This document shows, piece after piece, positions 10,024-19,756 of a stretch of DNA of 64,000 nt; the first letter of the stretch is position 1, and every line of letters begins with the position of its first letter. A program made the translations under genes and the position numbers. This DNA comes from Neopestalotiopsis rosae (Eukaryota > Ascomycota > Sordariomycetes > Amphisphaeriales > Sporocadaceae): assembly GCA_023078685.1 (NCBI GenBank), contig JALGAS010000001.1, positions 5,766,001 through 5,830,000 of the forward strand, written 5' to 3'. The notes under the pieces were generated by a model that was not told the DNA's origin, searched no databases, and saw only the letters and a program-made list of their open reading frames with translations.

Positions 10024-11729
10024 ATGGTAAAGGACAAGACAACCCCCAAGAAGACGAGCAAGACCTCCAAGTCCGTGGGAGGCTCGACCACACCCATTCC
10101 TGCTTCCGGCCGCTCGGCTCGGCGCTCATCTGGCCGCAGACCCTCTACTCCTGCCACACCCTACGTCTCCAACCTCAGTATCGGGACTCCCCAGCCCGGC
10201 TTTGCAGGTCCCCAGCACCCTTTTCCTGGTGGTCCCAGCGCTCCTGCCTTACCCCAGGGCTCACCTCAGGATCATCTGAGCCCCCAACAGCACTGGAACC
10301 AGACAGCCTCCCAGGGCTACAGTGGCTTCCCTCCGCATCAGACTGGCTACTGGCAACCAGCTCCTGGACAGGGCTACCAGACTGGCTACTGGCAACCAGC
10401 TCCTGTACAGGCTTACCAGTCAGGTTTTCATCAGCAGCCGCCTGGCTTCCCTCCTCAGCTGCCTCCTGGACAGGGTTATGAGCCAGGTCATCAGCCGGGA
10501 TTTCATCAGCAGCCGCCTGGCTTCCCTCCTCAGCCGCCTACTGGACAGGGTTATCAGCCATATCATCAGCCAGGATTCCATCACCAGCCGCCTGGCTACC
10601 ATCGGCCCGCTCCGGGACAGGGTTATCAGCCGGGTCATCAGCCAGGATTCCATCAGCAGCCGTCTGACTACCCTCCTCAACCGCCTCCTCGAGGTTAGCA
10701 GCCTCCAGCCGGCAATCAGGACTGGGAGCCCCAGAATCACACCGATCCGACTGATCCCAGCGACACTTTTTCGAATGCCCCCCAGAGCGCCGGTCTCCCT
10801 CAGTCTGCCTCTCAGGGCTCCGTCTCTAGTCGTCATAGCAGAAGTAAGCACCTGCAAGCCGATCGCGCCGTCTCTATAGGTAGCTTCCAGTCGGCCCGCT
10901 CCCACCCAACCGGATCCCGTCATCCCAGCTCCGGCGCTGCCAGCTCACGCGAGGGCTCCCTTGACGTTTATGACGTTTATGCCGTTCCTGACAGCCCCTC
11001 GAACTCTCCAGCTGAGCGGGCTCGTCGTGATCGCGAGACTGCCCGCTCTCGCAAGCATCAGGCCCCTTCGCCCAAGACTCCAGCTTCCGGGACTCCCTCA
11101 TCCAAGACTCCCTCATCCAAGACTCCCTCATCCAAGACTCCCTCATCCAAGACTCCCTCATCCAAGACTCCCTCATCCAAGACTCCCTCATCCAACACCA
11201 CCAAGAAAACGTCCGAGCCGAGCCGTGCCAGCAGCTCTCCTCGGCCTGTCCCATGCTTGGGCTGCCTAAAGAGTGCCATGCACGGCCAATCCGATGGTCA
11301 GTGTTGGGAGCTCGTCAAAACAAAGCTCATGAAAGCCGACAAATGTGAGCGCTGCCACAAGAACAACCACGCCTGCGTCCCTATGTAAGTTTTCTATTTC
11401 CAGATAAGGTTCTGGATCCCATTTGCATAGTTTCTAATCAAGTTTGCAGTGGCAGCAAACCCGAAGTCCTTGATATGGTTGCCAAGTTCTATCAGCACAT
11501 AAACGGCAAGCCCAAAGACAAGAGCAAATACAAGACTACTGTCAAGGCGCTTCTGGAAATGTACCAGCCTGACGACAAGAGAGATAAGGAGAACGTCGTT
11601 GGCGATGAGGATGGTAAGAATAACGAGGGCGATAAGAAGAACAAGGGTGGCAACGGCGGCAAGGTCGACAAGGACGGTAACGACAACAATAAGAGAATGC
11701 TCCGAAGCACGAAAAAGTCCAGAGACTAG
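10024..11729 (+). pseudogene. Pro/Gln-rich CxxC protein with one in-frame TAG
   Basis: The frame opens at ATG 10024 (MVKDKTTPKK). It contains four copies of a Gln/Pro/His/Gly repeat of about 23 residues (QGYQPGHQPGFHQQPPGFPP type) and meets TAG at 10696-10698. The same frame then stays open to a consensus GTAAGT donor at 11385. This second part includes seven SKTPS repeats and a Cys cluster CLGC....C....KCERCHKNNHAC. After the intron (11385-11449, with a CTAAT branch) it continues from 11450 to 11729, ending in an acidic Lys/Asp/Asn-rich tail. Everything except the TAG reads as one 546-codon gene. It is either a recent nonsense allele, a stop that is read through, or a truncated Pro-rich protein with a silent tail. 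The Cys spacing recalls the DUF3716-like cluster of the gene at 5372-6407. The family is unrecognised. Confidence 0.65.
11094..11195 (+). repeat. 15-bp in-frame minisatellite (SKTPS)n
   Basis: Seven near-identical 15-bp units encode SKTPS within the preceding gene. Their homogeneity suggests recent expansion by slippage or unequal exchange. Confidence 0.85.
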
Positions 11730-12010
11730 AGGGGACATGGTATAAATCAGCTGGGAAATGGAGCTTGAATGCTCGGCCGGCGTTGCGATTATGTTTCCCC
11801 CCGGGGATCTCTCGTTTTCCTTCTCCGTGTTTTCGCGTTTCTATTTGGCTCTACCTAGAGGCCCTTTCGCTATATTCTTATATAGCAAGCAATCCACAGC
11901 TCAATTTTCACCTCGAACCTTTTCAATACTAAATGTGCAAAAAATTGCTGGACGTTAGTCGAATTGGCTTTATGGCTATATGGGATAGTGTTGTAATGGC
12001 TATTGCAATG

Positions 12011-12075
12011 GGTGCAATGATTTCAATGATTTCATGATTTCATGATTTCATGAGTTCATGATTTCATGATTTCAA
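12011..12075 (+). repeat. Short ATGATTTC tandem repeat
   Basis: AT-rich repeats of a CATGATTT-type unit of 9-11 bp in noncoding sequence. No function is apparent. Confidence 0.7.
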
Positions 12076-12198
12076 TGGCTGTTTAGTGGTTGTTACTGTT
12101 GTATTCTGTTTTATTCAATGCTGACATATTATCGGAGCTGCACGCTAAGCCTGTGGGCGGCCTAGTGGCCGCCCTCGCAATATAATTTCGAGGCTTTT

Positions 12199-12214
12199 GT
12201 GTGCCCAAGCACAC
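12199..12214 (-). repeat. Palindromic repeat copy 2 (reverse orientation)
   Basis: The reverse complement (GTGTGCCCAAGCACAC) of the palindrome at 2033 and 37291. It lies 450 bp upstream of nuclease paralog 1. The right flank has TATCTAACTAATCCAATGCTA, similar to the right flank of the 37291 copy. Confidence 0.6.
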
Positions 12215-12663
12215 CAAATCCACCCCACCTTCGCTATCTAACTAATCCAATGCTATAATCCCAAAAGATCCAATGGACTCGCGTGAATATTCCATGGATA
12301 ACGCCATATTCGAATTGTCTTCTTCATCATCAGAGCTGCTTCGTTGGAACCACGGATCTTCTGCAGTCTCAGATCAGGTCTCGTCGCGACACTCGAGAAG
12401 AAAGAAATCGCTGACAGATCCGGACCACACCGGGCTTCAGTCTTGGAATCACTTTGTAGATATCCGAGTAGCCGTCGCAAGATCACACAATGGCTTGGTT
12501 CGCGACTGTACCAAAGAACAGAGTGCAATTCTCACGTACGCATTGCAGATGCGCTGCAAGCTTAAATGACGGCCAAGTTCTTCGCGGCTTGACCGGGACA
12601 AGACGAAATTGCACAAGTCCAAGAACAGCGCGTTGAACTGTACCTGATCCGGTCGCCACCAAC

Positions 12664-14183
12664 ATGCCGGCCGCGAGCACGAAAACATTCATTTGCCAGG
12701 TTCACGTCCAAGGTAAGCCGTGCGGGAAGCGATCCCGCGATGCATACAACCATAAGAGGCATCTAGCACGCAAGCATGGCCTGACGGCCACGGTCGCCAA
12801 ACTGCCAACTGCACCTATCTGCTTTGAAGCCGAGCACGACAATCGCAGCAGACTTGACATGAGACTAGAGACTACTATTTCAGACGAGAGTCCCTCCGAG
12901 TCAGAAGAGGACTCGGGCGCCGGGAGGTCCGCCACGAGATCTCAGGCGGTGCCCAGCCTCAGGATGTCACCTACGATAGACGACATCGACGACGGACAGA
13001 AGCGAAAGTGGCTCAGCGTCTCTCGCGACCCCGTGCCTTCCTACGAGGTCAAGCGGTCTCGCTCGTCAAGGCACCAGCAGTGCGCGCTGAGCTGGCTCTC
13101 CGAAGACGGCGTCAGGCAGTTCGGCCAATACATCCGGGCGCTGCTCGGCTCTTGGGGGATCACAGATCCGGACTACAAGGACTCGTGCATCCTCGTGCCG
13201 GCGGACTGGTCGTCGCTCAGGCCTGTCGACATTCTTCCCCTGTTCAGCCGAGACCGGTGCCCCGAGCGGCGCGCCGAGAGGCCGGTACGTGGCACATCCC
13301 GATACCTGCGCAGCTGCTAACCGCATCAGCGATACAAGCTCGACGACCACAAGACCACCCTCGCCCGCGCCATCGCCTGGTTCAGCAAGTATCCGAGGAC
13401 CGGCGTCGAGCTGGACAACTTCCTGGGAGCCGGCCCCTTCAAGAAGATGGACGGCTCCCACCTCTGCCATCACGACAGCTGCGTCAACCCGAACCACATC
13501 TGCTACGAGCCCTCGGACGCCAACCACGACAGGAAGCACTGCCGCGAGGAGGCCGCCTTCTGTCGGCGGGAGGGCAGGGCAGTGCCCGAGCACTGCCAGC
13601 GGCACCAGACCCCTTGCCTGATGCGAGTGAGCCGGCCGCCGCGACGCTTTGGAGGAGACGCACCGCTGACGATCTCTAGCCCGCTTCGCTGACGACCTAC
13701 GAGGCGTACCTGATCCAGTTCTCGGTCCTCCGGCAGGCGCTGCACATGCCGCAGGCCGGTCCAGCCCAGCGCCCGGGCAACTGGGTGACGTTCCCGTCGC
13801 TCGAGGACCGGCTGCCGCTGTCGGCCGCGCTGCGCGAGGGGGCACGAGCTCCCGGGCCGCTGCGCCACGAGGACGAGGCGGTCGAGGGGGCTGGAGGCGC
13901 CGCTCCCAGCCGGCCGTCGCTCGTGTGCCCGTTCTGCAAGGCCATCAAGGGTTTCCACCGACCTACGAAGCTCTGGGCGCACCTGGTACATAAGCACGGC
14001 CGCTCCGAGGACGAGGAGGTGCTGGTCCGAGAGGTACGCAGAACGGCGTCGCTGTGGCTGGCATATTGGGACGAGGCTTCGTCGGAGATGGGGCGCAGAG
14101 ACGGGCCTACGAAGGCAAAGCTGCTGCAGACCCTGCAGGGGGGATTCCAGTGGCGCGATGTCATGGCCTGGGGTCTACGCTAA
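12664..14183 (+). CDS. C2H2 / I-PpoI-type His-Me finger nuclease fusion, paralog 1
   Basis: Exons 12664-13284, 13330-13626 and 13680-14183 (introns of 45 and 53 nt, all phase 0) give 473 residues. The N-terminus has a C2H2-like finger (Cys11, Cys20, then H...H....H), followed by an acidic linker. A middle block shared with paralog 2 comes next (PSYEVK.SRS...QQ, then IRAL..SWG and PADW.SL). The core GSHLCHHDSCVNPNH has His251, Cys253, Cys258, His263, Asn272 and Cys278. These spacings equal those I recall for I-PpoI His98, Cys100, Cys105, His110, Asn119 and Cys125. That is catalytic base, first zinc site and metal-binding Asn. A second CxxHxxxC site follows (HCQRHQTPC). The C-terminus has a further finger (CPFC....LWAHLVHKH). 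The likely fold is zf-His_Me_endon. DNA cleavage is inferred, not shown. Confidence 0.8.
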
Positions 14184-14397
14184 TAGTCGCAGCCATTGGC
14201 ACTTATGGTAATTCATAGAGACGGCATACAAGTAGTCAATTAAATAGAAATACAGAAACGAGCATAGTCCAGATTATATCAAATCCGCCCGTGATGATCA
14301 AGATGGTGAGGGGGCCTGACGCAAAGGCATATTATCCAATCCTGATCATTCCAAATCAACCGCAAATCATCGCGTCGCGTCCACCCACCGGTCCCCC

Positions 14398-15789
14398 CTA
14401 CTCACGATTCTTCCTCTTGGTGCCTCCCCGGCCATTCGCCTTTGCGAAATCGGCCACCTTGGCCCAAGAGAAGCCGCCGAGCGATGCCTTGAAGGCGTCG
14501 TACTCGCCCCTGGCCTGCGGCTTTGCCCGGACGTAGGTGAGGAGGGCCTGGACGTCGGCGGCGAGCTGTCTCCGCAGCACGGCGACGTTGCTCTTGTCCT
14601 TGAGCTCCACCGAGCCGAGGCCGTTCACCAGGACCATCTGGCAGTGCCGGGCGCACAGCACGTCGACGCGGGCGAGCACCTTCTGGGAGACGTCCTCGAC
14701 CGCCTCGAACCCGTCGGCGAGCTTCAGGTCGTCGATGGCCGACTTGAGGTCATCGTCCACGGCCGCGCCGCAGGCGCAGCCGCGCGCGAACGGGAACGCG
14801 CCGTGCTTGATCGCGAACTTCTTGGGCTTGGGCGACGGGCGGTCGTCCTCCTTGACGCCCAGGTCGTCGCCGTCGTCCCTGGGCTCCGCCTTGGCATGCT
14901 CGACCGGCTGCTGGGCGCCGCGGAGGCCGGGCTCGAAGCTCGCCACGGCCCTGTCGAAAGCCGGATCGACGACGACGACGGGGTCGTCGGCCACCGCCTC
15001 CGCGGGCACGAGGAACCCGGCGGGCCCGATCGCGACCTTGGCGGCGGCGAGCTCCTTCTCGGTGAGCGTCCGGTAGGCGACGGAGTCCAGCTGGGACAGA
15101 TCGACGGGCTGGGCCCGCCGCGTCTTCTGCACGCCGCGGCTGTGTCCGGTCAGGCGGTGGTACGTCCTAATGTTGGCAAGACAGCACACGAGGGGATAGC
15201 TGAAGCCGTGGAGCACGACCTGCGTGCGCACGCCGTGCAGAAAGTTCCGGGACGAGGTCTCGAGCAGTCGATCGAAGCGCGGGCCGCCGGCGCCCATGGC
15301 GAGGAGCGCGTTGAGGTCCTCCCTGCGCTTGTTGCGGATGTTTTTGCCCTTTTTTGCCGACTCCACGATTACCGGGAACACATCGCGCCAGTCTTTCAGA
15401 TCCGTCTCCGCGTCCTCCAGCCATTGTTGATTTGCGGCAACCTTTTCAACGAGCTCCGAAACCCACTCCTGGAGGGTCTCATCATTTTGTATAGTCATGT
15501 CGATCACGGTGAAGATCTCCCTGAGGACCGTGGCTGGGCTGGAAGAGCCGTCAAGGCACTGCTCGATGGCAGATACCTTTTGGAGGAACAAGCCATCCTC
15601 CGAAACCCTGATGACGTCCAAGACGCCGGCGTCGCTCGGCTCGAGTCGCTCGCCAGCCATTGCCTCTGCGATCACTGCTTGGAGTGGACAGGCTGAGACG
15701 GAGGCCTTGTTGGGTGTGGAAGCTGAAGTGGAAATCGAGATGGGTGGCTCTTCGGGCTTGGTGGTTGTCAAAGGTGAAATAGCACGCAC
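14398..15789 (-). CDS. Hypothetical protein, 463 residues, intronless
   Basis: I do not recognise this gene. A single uninterrupted GC-rich minus-strand frame encodes 463 residues. The first 50 residues are Ser/Thr/Pro-rich and probably disordered. Residues about 50-170 are helical and acidic, with a conserved-looking segment around DLKDWRDVFPVIVESAKKGKNIRNKRREDLNALL. Further on come a Cys-containing part (CACGAAVDDDLKSAIDDL; LCARHCQMVLVNGLGSVELKDKS) and a basic C-terminal tail (GGTKRKNRE). There is no signal peptide or membrane segment. It is convergent with nuclease paralog 1 and divergent from the acidic gene at 16140. The long frame on the opposite strand at 14644-15696 is a GC-driven shadow. 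Whether any Cys binds metal cannot be judged. Confidence 0.6.
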   Translation of the reverse strand: MRAISPLTTTKPEEPPISISTSASTPNKASVSACPLQAVIAEAMAGERLEPSDAGVLDVIRVSEDGLFLQKVSAIEQCLDGSSSPATVLREIFTVIDMTIQNDETLQEWVSELVEKVAANQQWLEDAETDLKDWRDVFPVIVESAKKGKNIRNKRREDLNALLAMGAGGPRFDRLLETSSRNFLHGVRTQVVLHGFSYPLVCCLANIRTYHRLTGHSRGVQKTRRAQPVDLSQLDSVAYRTLTEKELAAAKVAIGPAGFLVPAEAVADDPVVVVDPAFDRAVASFEPGLRGAQQPVEHAKAEPRDDGDDLGVKEDDRPSPKPKKFAIKHGAFPFARGCACGAAVDDDLKSAIDDLKLADGFEAVEDVSQKVLARVDVLCARHCQMVLVNGLGSVELKDKSNVAVLRRQLAADVQALLTYVRAKPQARGEYDAFKASLGGFSWAKVADFAKANGRGGTKRKNRE

Positions 15790-16139
15790 CCGAGTAGCGA
15801 GCCCGGGAGAGACTCCTGGCGTCTCTTATGGCGACGAGATATTGCGCAACAGGCTGGTCTGGATGCCTGGCTCTAGAGGCCGGCGCCAGACTCGTCCGCG
15901 GCGAGGCATTCGCCCCCAGGCGAGCGGCTCCTCAGCATGCGCTACAATATGGGATCACCCGTGAGAGATTCGCGCCTGGGGCCTGAAGTATGGCTGCCCG
16001 CCATCCGGGTTTATTTAGATCAGCGACCTTCGCCACAGAGACGGTTGCTTGTTCATGCTTCTTTACCACACACAAATTGCCCTCCCTCCCCAAAAAAACA
16101 ACAATTCTGACCCATTTGATACACTCAAATACTGCAAAT

Positions 16140-16541
16140 ATGTTTTCAGCACCTAGTAGCAAGCGAGGACCCTGCCAGTCCCGCCACGGCCCTCCAGCGA
16201 AGCGAAGGACGAGAAACGGCATCGACAGCCAGGGGAACCTGGCAGGGTTCGTTGTCGCAGATGGCGACTCGGACTCTGGAGAAGAGCTCTCAAGCAGTGA
16301 GGAGGAATCGGAGGAGGAATCGGAGGAGGAATCGGAGGAGGAATCGGAAGAGGAACTCTCCGACCTTTACAGTGAGAGCGAGGACGACAATGATAACGAT
16401 GGAGATGATGATAAAGAGGATGACGCAGAGGGGGGCGATTCCAACGAGGGTGGAGAGGATAATTGTGGCGACAATGGAAATGAGGATTCCGATATCGATA
16501 TTGGAGGGGGCAGCCTCCTTTGGCTATTCGCAACCCCCTAA
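16140..16541 (+). CDS. Small, very acidic hypothetical protein
   Basis: A 133-residue frame from ATG 16140. Residues 1-30 are basic (SSKRGPCQSRHGPPAKRRTRNG), a plausible nuclear signal. The rest is Ser/Glu/Asp-rich, with five ESEEE repeats from 12-bp units at about 16303-16354 and a run of Asp/Asn. It ends with a short hydrophobic tail (SLLWLFATP). Acidic low-complexity proteins of this kind include histone or ribosome-biogenesis chaperones, but composition alone cannot decide. It shares a 350-bp upstream region with the divergent 463-residue gene. Confidence 0.45.
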   Translation: MFSAPSSKRGPCQSRHGPPAKRRTRNGIDSQGNLAGFVVADGDSDSGEELSSSEEESEEESEEESEEESEEELSDLYSESEDDNDNDGDDDKEDDAEGGDSNEGGEDNCGDNGNEDSDIDIGGGSLLWLFATP

Positions 16542-16897
16542 GTCCGCAGAACCCTCGACTCGTTCTCAACGAGTCGCTTAGACAATTATTATTGTCTTGC
16601 CTCATAAATAAAAACAAGCCATGAATACCCACCTCGAGTGCCTCTTTGAATTGTGTATCTGCGTGTCGTTCCAGAATAGTATAGCCGTGTCTGACATCCC
16701 GACAGCATACGACTCACACCGCGACGAATCGCCACAGGTGCCGGACAAAGACGAGATGGCGTCCAAATAGGCGCACCCGCCCTGACGCTTGTCACGATTG
16801 AACTACCACCCAATCTCACTGCTCCCCACCCAATCTCACTGCTCTCCAAGACACCGCCACTCCAAACGCGATACCTACCCCAAGAACGACCACCGAA

Positions 16898-18135
16898 ATG
16901 GCTGCAGAGTCCTCCAAGGCGGCCCAGATCTCCCCGGAGGGGCAGTGCCCCAAGGGCATCTTCGGGGCGAGGAGGGCCGCCCTCGCCGAGGACAACGACA
17001 AGAGAGGCCTCGCCGTCGGCGGCAAGAACGAGTTCGAGCTGCGGCTGGACCGCTGCATGTACGACATGGAGCTGCAGGAGACGCGCCGGGACCTGGCCCG
17101 GGGGAAGCTGACGGCCCTGATGAAGCAGAACAAGGACCAGTTCGTCCACTACCTCAAGAAGCTCGGCTCCGGCGACGAGCTCGACGCCACGGCGGCCGAG
17201 CTCGGGAGACAGAAGTTCAAACCGCCCGTCCTGTCCGAGATCCTGCGCCGCTTCAAGAGCGCCACCACGTCGGAGTTTGAGAGCTTTCCCGAGTATGGCC
17301 AGAGGTCCTCCAAGGGCGGTGGCCAGAAGGGCAAACAGCCGGGCACCGGCGAGGAAGACGAGGCCGACAATTCCGACGCGCCCAGCGACTCTAAAGACTC
17401 TGACTCTGCAGATGACAACTCTGGAGATGACAGCTCTGCCGACGTTTTGGGCGGTCTCGCAGATAGGGCCGAGGAGCTCTGGGATGCCCTCGACGACGAG
17501 AAGAAGTTGGCCCTGCTCCGCAAGCACTTTGACGACGAGGGAGTCCAGCTGGACGACGAGATCGCGCTGGACGAGGCAGATAATATGTGGGCGTCCCTAA
17601 GCCCGCGCAACAAGGTCAACTGCATCCTCCCAGGCGTCCTCCCCAACCAGCACAAGAGTGCCACAGAGAAGGGCAAGGGCAAGGGCAAGGGCAAGGGCGA
17701 TGGCAAGGGCAAGGGCAATAGCAAGGGCAATGGCAAGGGCAATGGCAAGGGCGATGGCAAGGGCGATGGCAAGGGCGATGGCAAGGGCGATGGCAAGGGC
17801 GATGGCAAGGGCAATAGCAAGGGCAAAGGCCGGAAGGACAGATCCTCGTCTAGTGTTTCCCAGAGCTTGCATAGCGACGACCACGATGAGCAGCTACTCG
17901 ACCCCGAGGGCATGGTCGAGCGCGCCCGCGATGCCCAGGCGTCGCTGGCGCAGAGCGCGCCGCGGGCCAGGACCAAAGCGCCCTCCAGCGAGAGCGTGGC
18001 CCGGTCGCGCTTGGCTTCAGCATCTCGGTATCTCGACGACGCGGAGGAGGAGAGGATGTTGGTCTCCCACGACGTGGACAACCTCGGGGTCTACGCGGCC
18101 AGACGATATCGCGCGATGCAGCAGCAGCTCCTCGC

Positions 18136-18181
<46 letters not shown>

Positions 18182-18313
18182 ATCGCAGACGAGATCGAGA
18201 GAGTGGAACAGGCCAGAGACGCGCTGCGCGACATTGGACAGCAGCTGGGCGAGAGCGTTATCGAGGCTCTCGGAGTCTATGCAGATGCCGTACTCTTCCT
18301 CCGGGATGTTTGA
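16898..18313 (+). CDS. Hypothetical protein with GKGDGK and poly-Asp/Glu tracts
   Basis: I do not recognise this gene. The frame encodes 471 residues without introns. Residues 1-150 form a mixed helical region ([40 protein letters not shown]). An acidic Ser/Asp stretch and a second ordered part follow ([20 protein letters not shown]). A Lys-Gly tract encoded by GGCAAGGGCGAT-type 6/12-bp repeats spans about 17669-17830. The last third is helical and ends in an (Glu-Asp)n run (18137-18180) and a coiled-coil-like tail ([18 protein letters not shown]). The basic tract could bind nucleic acid, as similar Lys/Gly tracts do, but this is inference. Antisense frames through the repeats are shadows. 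The start has a good context (CACCGAAATGG). Confidence 0.6.
17669..17830 (+). repeat. GGCAAGGGCGAT minisatellite (Lys-Gly tract)
   Basis: In-frame 6- and 12-bp units GGCAAG and GGCGAT/GGCAAT/AGCAAG alternate for about 160 bp. They give a highly basic, flexible segment in the middle of the protein at 16898-18313. Confidence 0.85.
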
Positions 18314-18509
18314 GGTTGATTGTAGAACAATTGCTTGCATAAATGTATTTGTTAGGCTACAGATATCTGGTGCCACGCTTATGTTGCGAAGACGTCTGGT
18401 GATCTAGTAACGAGCGAGCCGGCTCACCGAATGAATTAGATTCGCGGCGTTGATGGCCAACTATGATGAATGATTGCTAGCAGTACCCGAGTTTCCAATA
18501 TTCACGACG

Positions 18510-18685
18510 CTACGTGCCTGACTTTGCCGTTCTCAACTTACCATGCCTGACTGCCGTTCTCAACTTACCATGCCTGACTGCCGTTCTCAACTGACCATGC
18601 CTGACTGCCGCTCTCAACTTACCATGCCTGACTGCCGTTCTCAACTGACCATGCCTGACTTTGCCGTTCTCAACTTACCATAACG
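18510..18685 (+). repeat. Six-copy tandem repeat, 28-30 bp
   Basis: Units of the form CCATGCCTGACTGCCGTTCTC plus AACTTA or AACTGA repeat about six times, with variants TTGCCG and CTGCCG. They lie between two plus-strand genes. No inverted symmetry suggests a terminator. Confidence 0.85.
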
Positions 18686-18957
18686 GGATTCGGCGTTGAT
18701 CGGGTGATCACTGCAGACCATGAAACGCCGCGCCTTGTCGCCATGCCGAACAAGTCTATCCCGGCGTGACATGATAGGCGGCTTGACATATCGGATCGGC
18801 CGGGCTGCTGACCTGTTCCAAGCAGTCTGTGACGATGCCACCCGAGCCTTTGTCTCCATGTGTGTATATCAGGGGATCGCAACCCGAAGGAACTCCAATG
18901 AGATCTCTGACAAGCATCGAAACGCAGTCTACAGAACCAAACTGACAAGAAATCGCC

Positions 18958-19756
18958 ATGTGCCCGACCAACTCCAACAAGGTGAGTCCATGACGGCACG
19001 CTCGGCGACGGGGACTGACACTGTCAGAGCGTCTGTGGACGGGGCATCGACCAGGTGCACCGCCAGCTCCGGCTGCACCCCAACTGCAAGAGGCAGCAGC
19101 ACGCCCACCTCGTAGAGACGGAGGCGCAGGTCCAGACCGTCAGGTTCTGGCGCCTAGATGATCTCCAGGACCGGCTGTACCTCAACGACCTCGACGACAT
19201 GGGCAAGTCGATCGTGCTCCCCAAGATCCAAAACAGCACCTACCGCCTCCTCCTCAAGCTCGTGAAAGACGGCATCCTCGAGACGGCGATGACCTCGCGC
19301 GGGTCCAAGGTTATCTACCCGGACTGGACGGAGACGTGGACTTGGCCCGGCTGGGACGGCGACGTGTCGAGGGAGGCCGGCGAGGCCGCGCTCGCCCGCG
19401 AGAGGCAGAGGAAGAAGGGGCGAGGCGGCGGTCGGCGGCAGGCTCGGAACCGGGGTCGCGGTCGCGGTCGGCGGCGCGAGACGAGCCCCGGTGATCTGGG
19501 CGACAGCTTCGAGTCTCTGGGCGACAGCTTCGAATCTCTGGGCACCGAGGAGACGTCTCTGGCGGTCGCAGAGGATCATAGAATGGCTGCGGTCCTCGAT
19601 TTCTACAAGCTCAAGTCGGGCCGCGCCTCGGCGTACACGTCTTCGATCCGGCGGCTGGCAAGATTGGACAGCAAGGTGCAGCAGTGCAAGGCAGGCATCA
19701 GCGACCGCACGAGCGACATCTACAAGCAGCTGTACCAAATGATTGTGGCCAAGTAG
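18958..19756 (+). CDS. Hypothetical protein with N-terminal Cys cluster, two exons
   Basis: Exon 1 (18958-18981) encodes only MCPTNSNK. A 46-nt intron (GTGAGT...GTCAG) leads to exon 2 (19028-19756) in phase 0, giving 250 residues. The N-terminus carries Cys2, Cys11 and Cys24 with His residues (CGRGIDQVHRQLRLHPNC), a possible small zinc site. A globular segment with tryptophans follows (VRFWRLDDLQDRLYLNDLDDM; DWTETWTWPGWDGDV). Then comes an Arg/Gly-rich stretch (RGGGRRQARNRGRGRGRR) typical of RNA- or DNA-binding tails, and a helical C-terminus (SSIRRLARLDSKVQQCKAGI). I recognise no family. The tiny first exon makes the start tentative, although the splice sites are good. Confidence 0.55.

Noticed and set aside
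12664..14183. Ordinary C2H2 transcription factor.
   Set aside because: The central Cys/His cluster has His-Me finger nuclease spacing, not C2H2 or Zn2Cys6 spacing.
14644..15696. 350-codon plus-strand frame opposite the 463-residue gene.
   Set aside because: Shadow frame in GC-rich coding sequence. The minus frame is longer, reaches an ATG and has a more protein-like composition.
16589..18081. Long minus-strand frames opposite the Lys/Gly-tract gene.
   Set aside because: They follow the codon bias and repeats of the plus-strand gene and show only low-complexity Leu/Pro/Ser sequence.
18510..18685. CRISPR-like direct repeats.
   Set aside because: There are no unique spacers; it is a simple tandem array in a eukaryotic genome.
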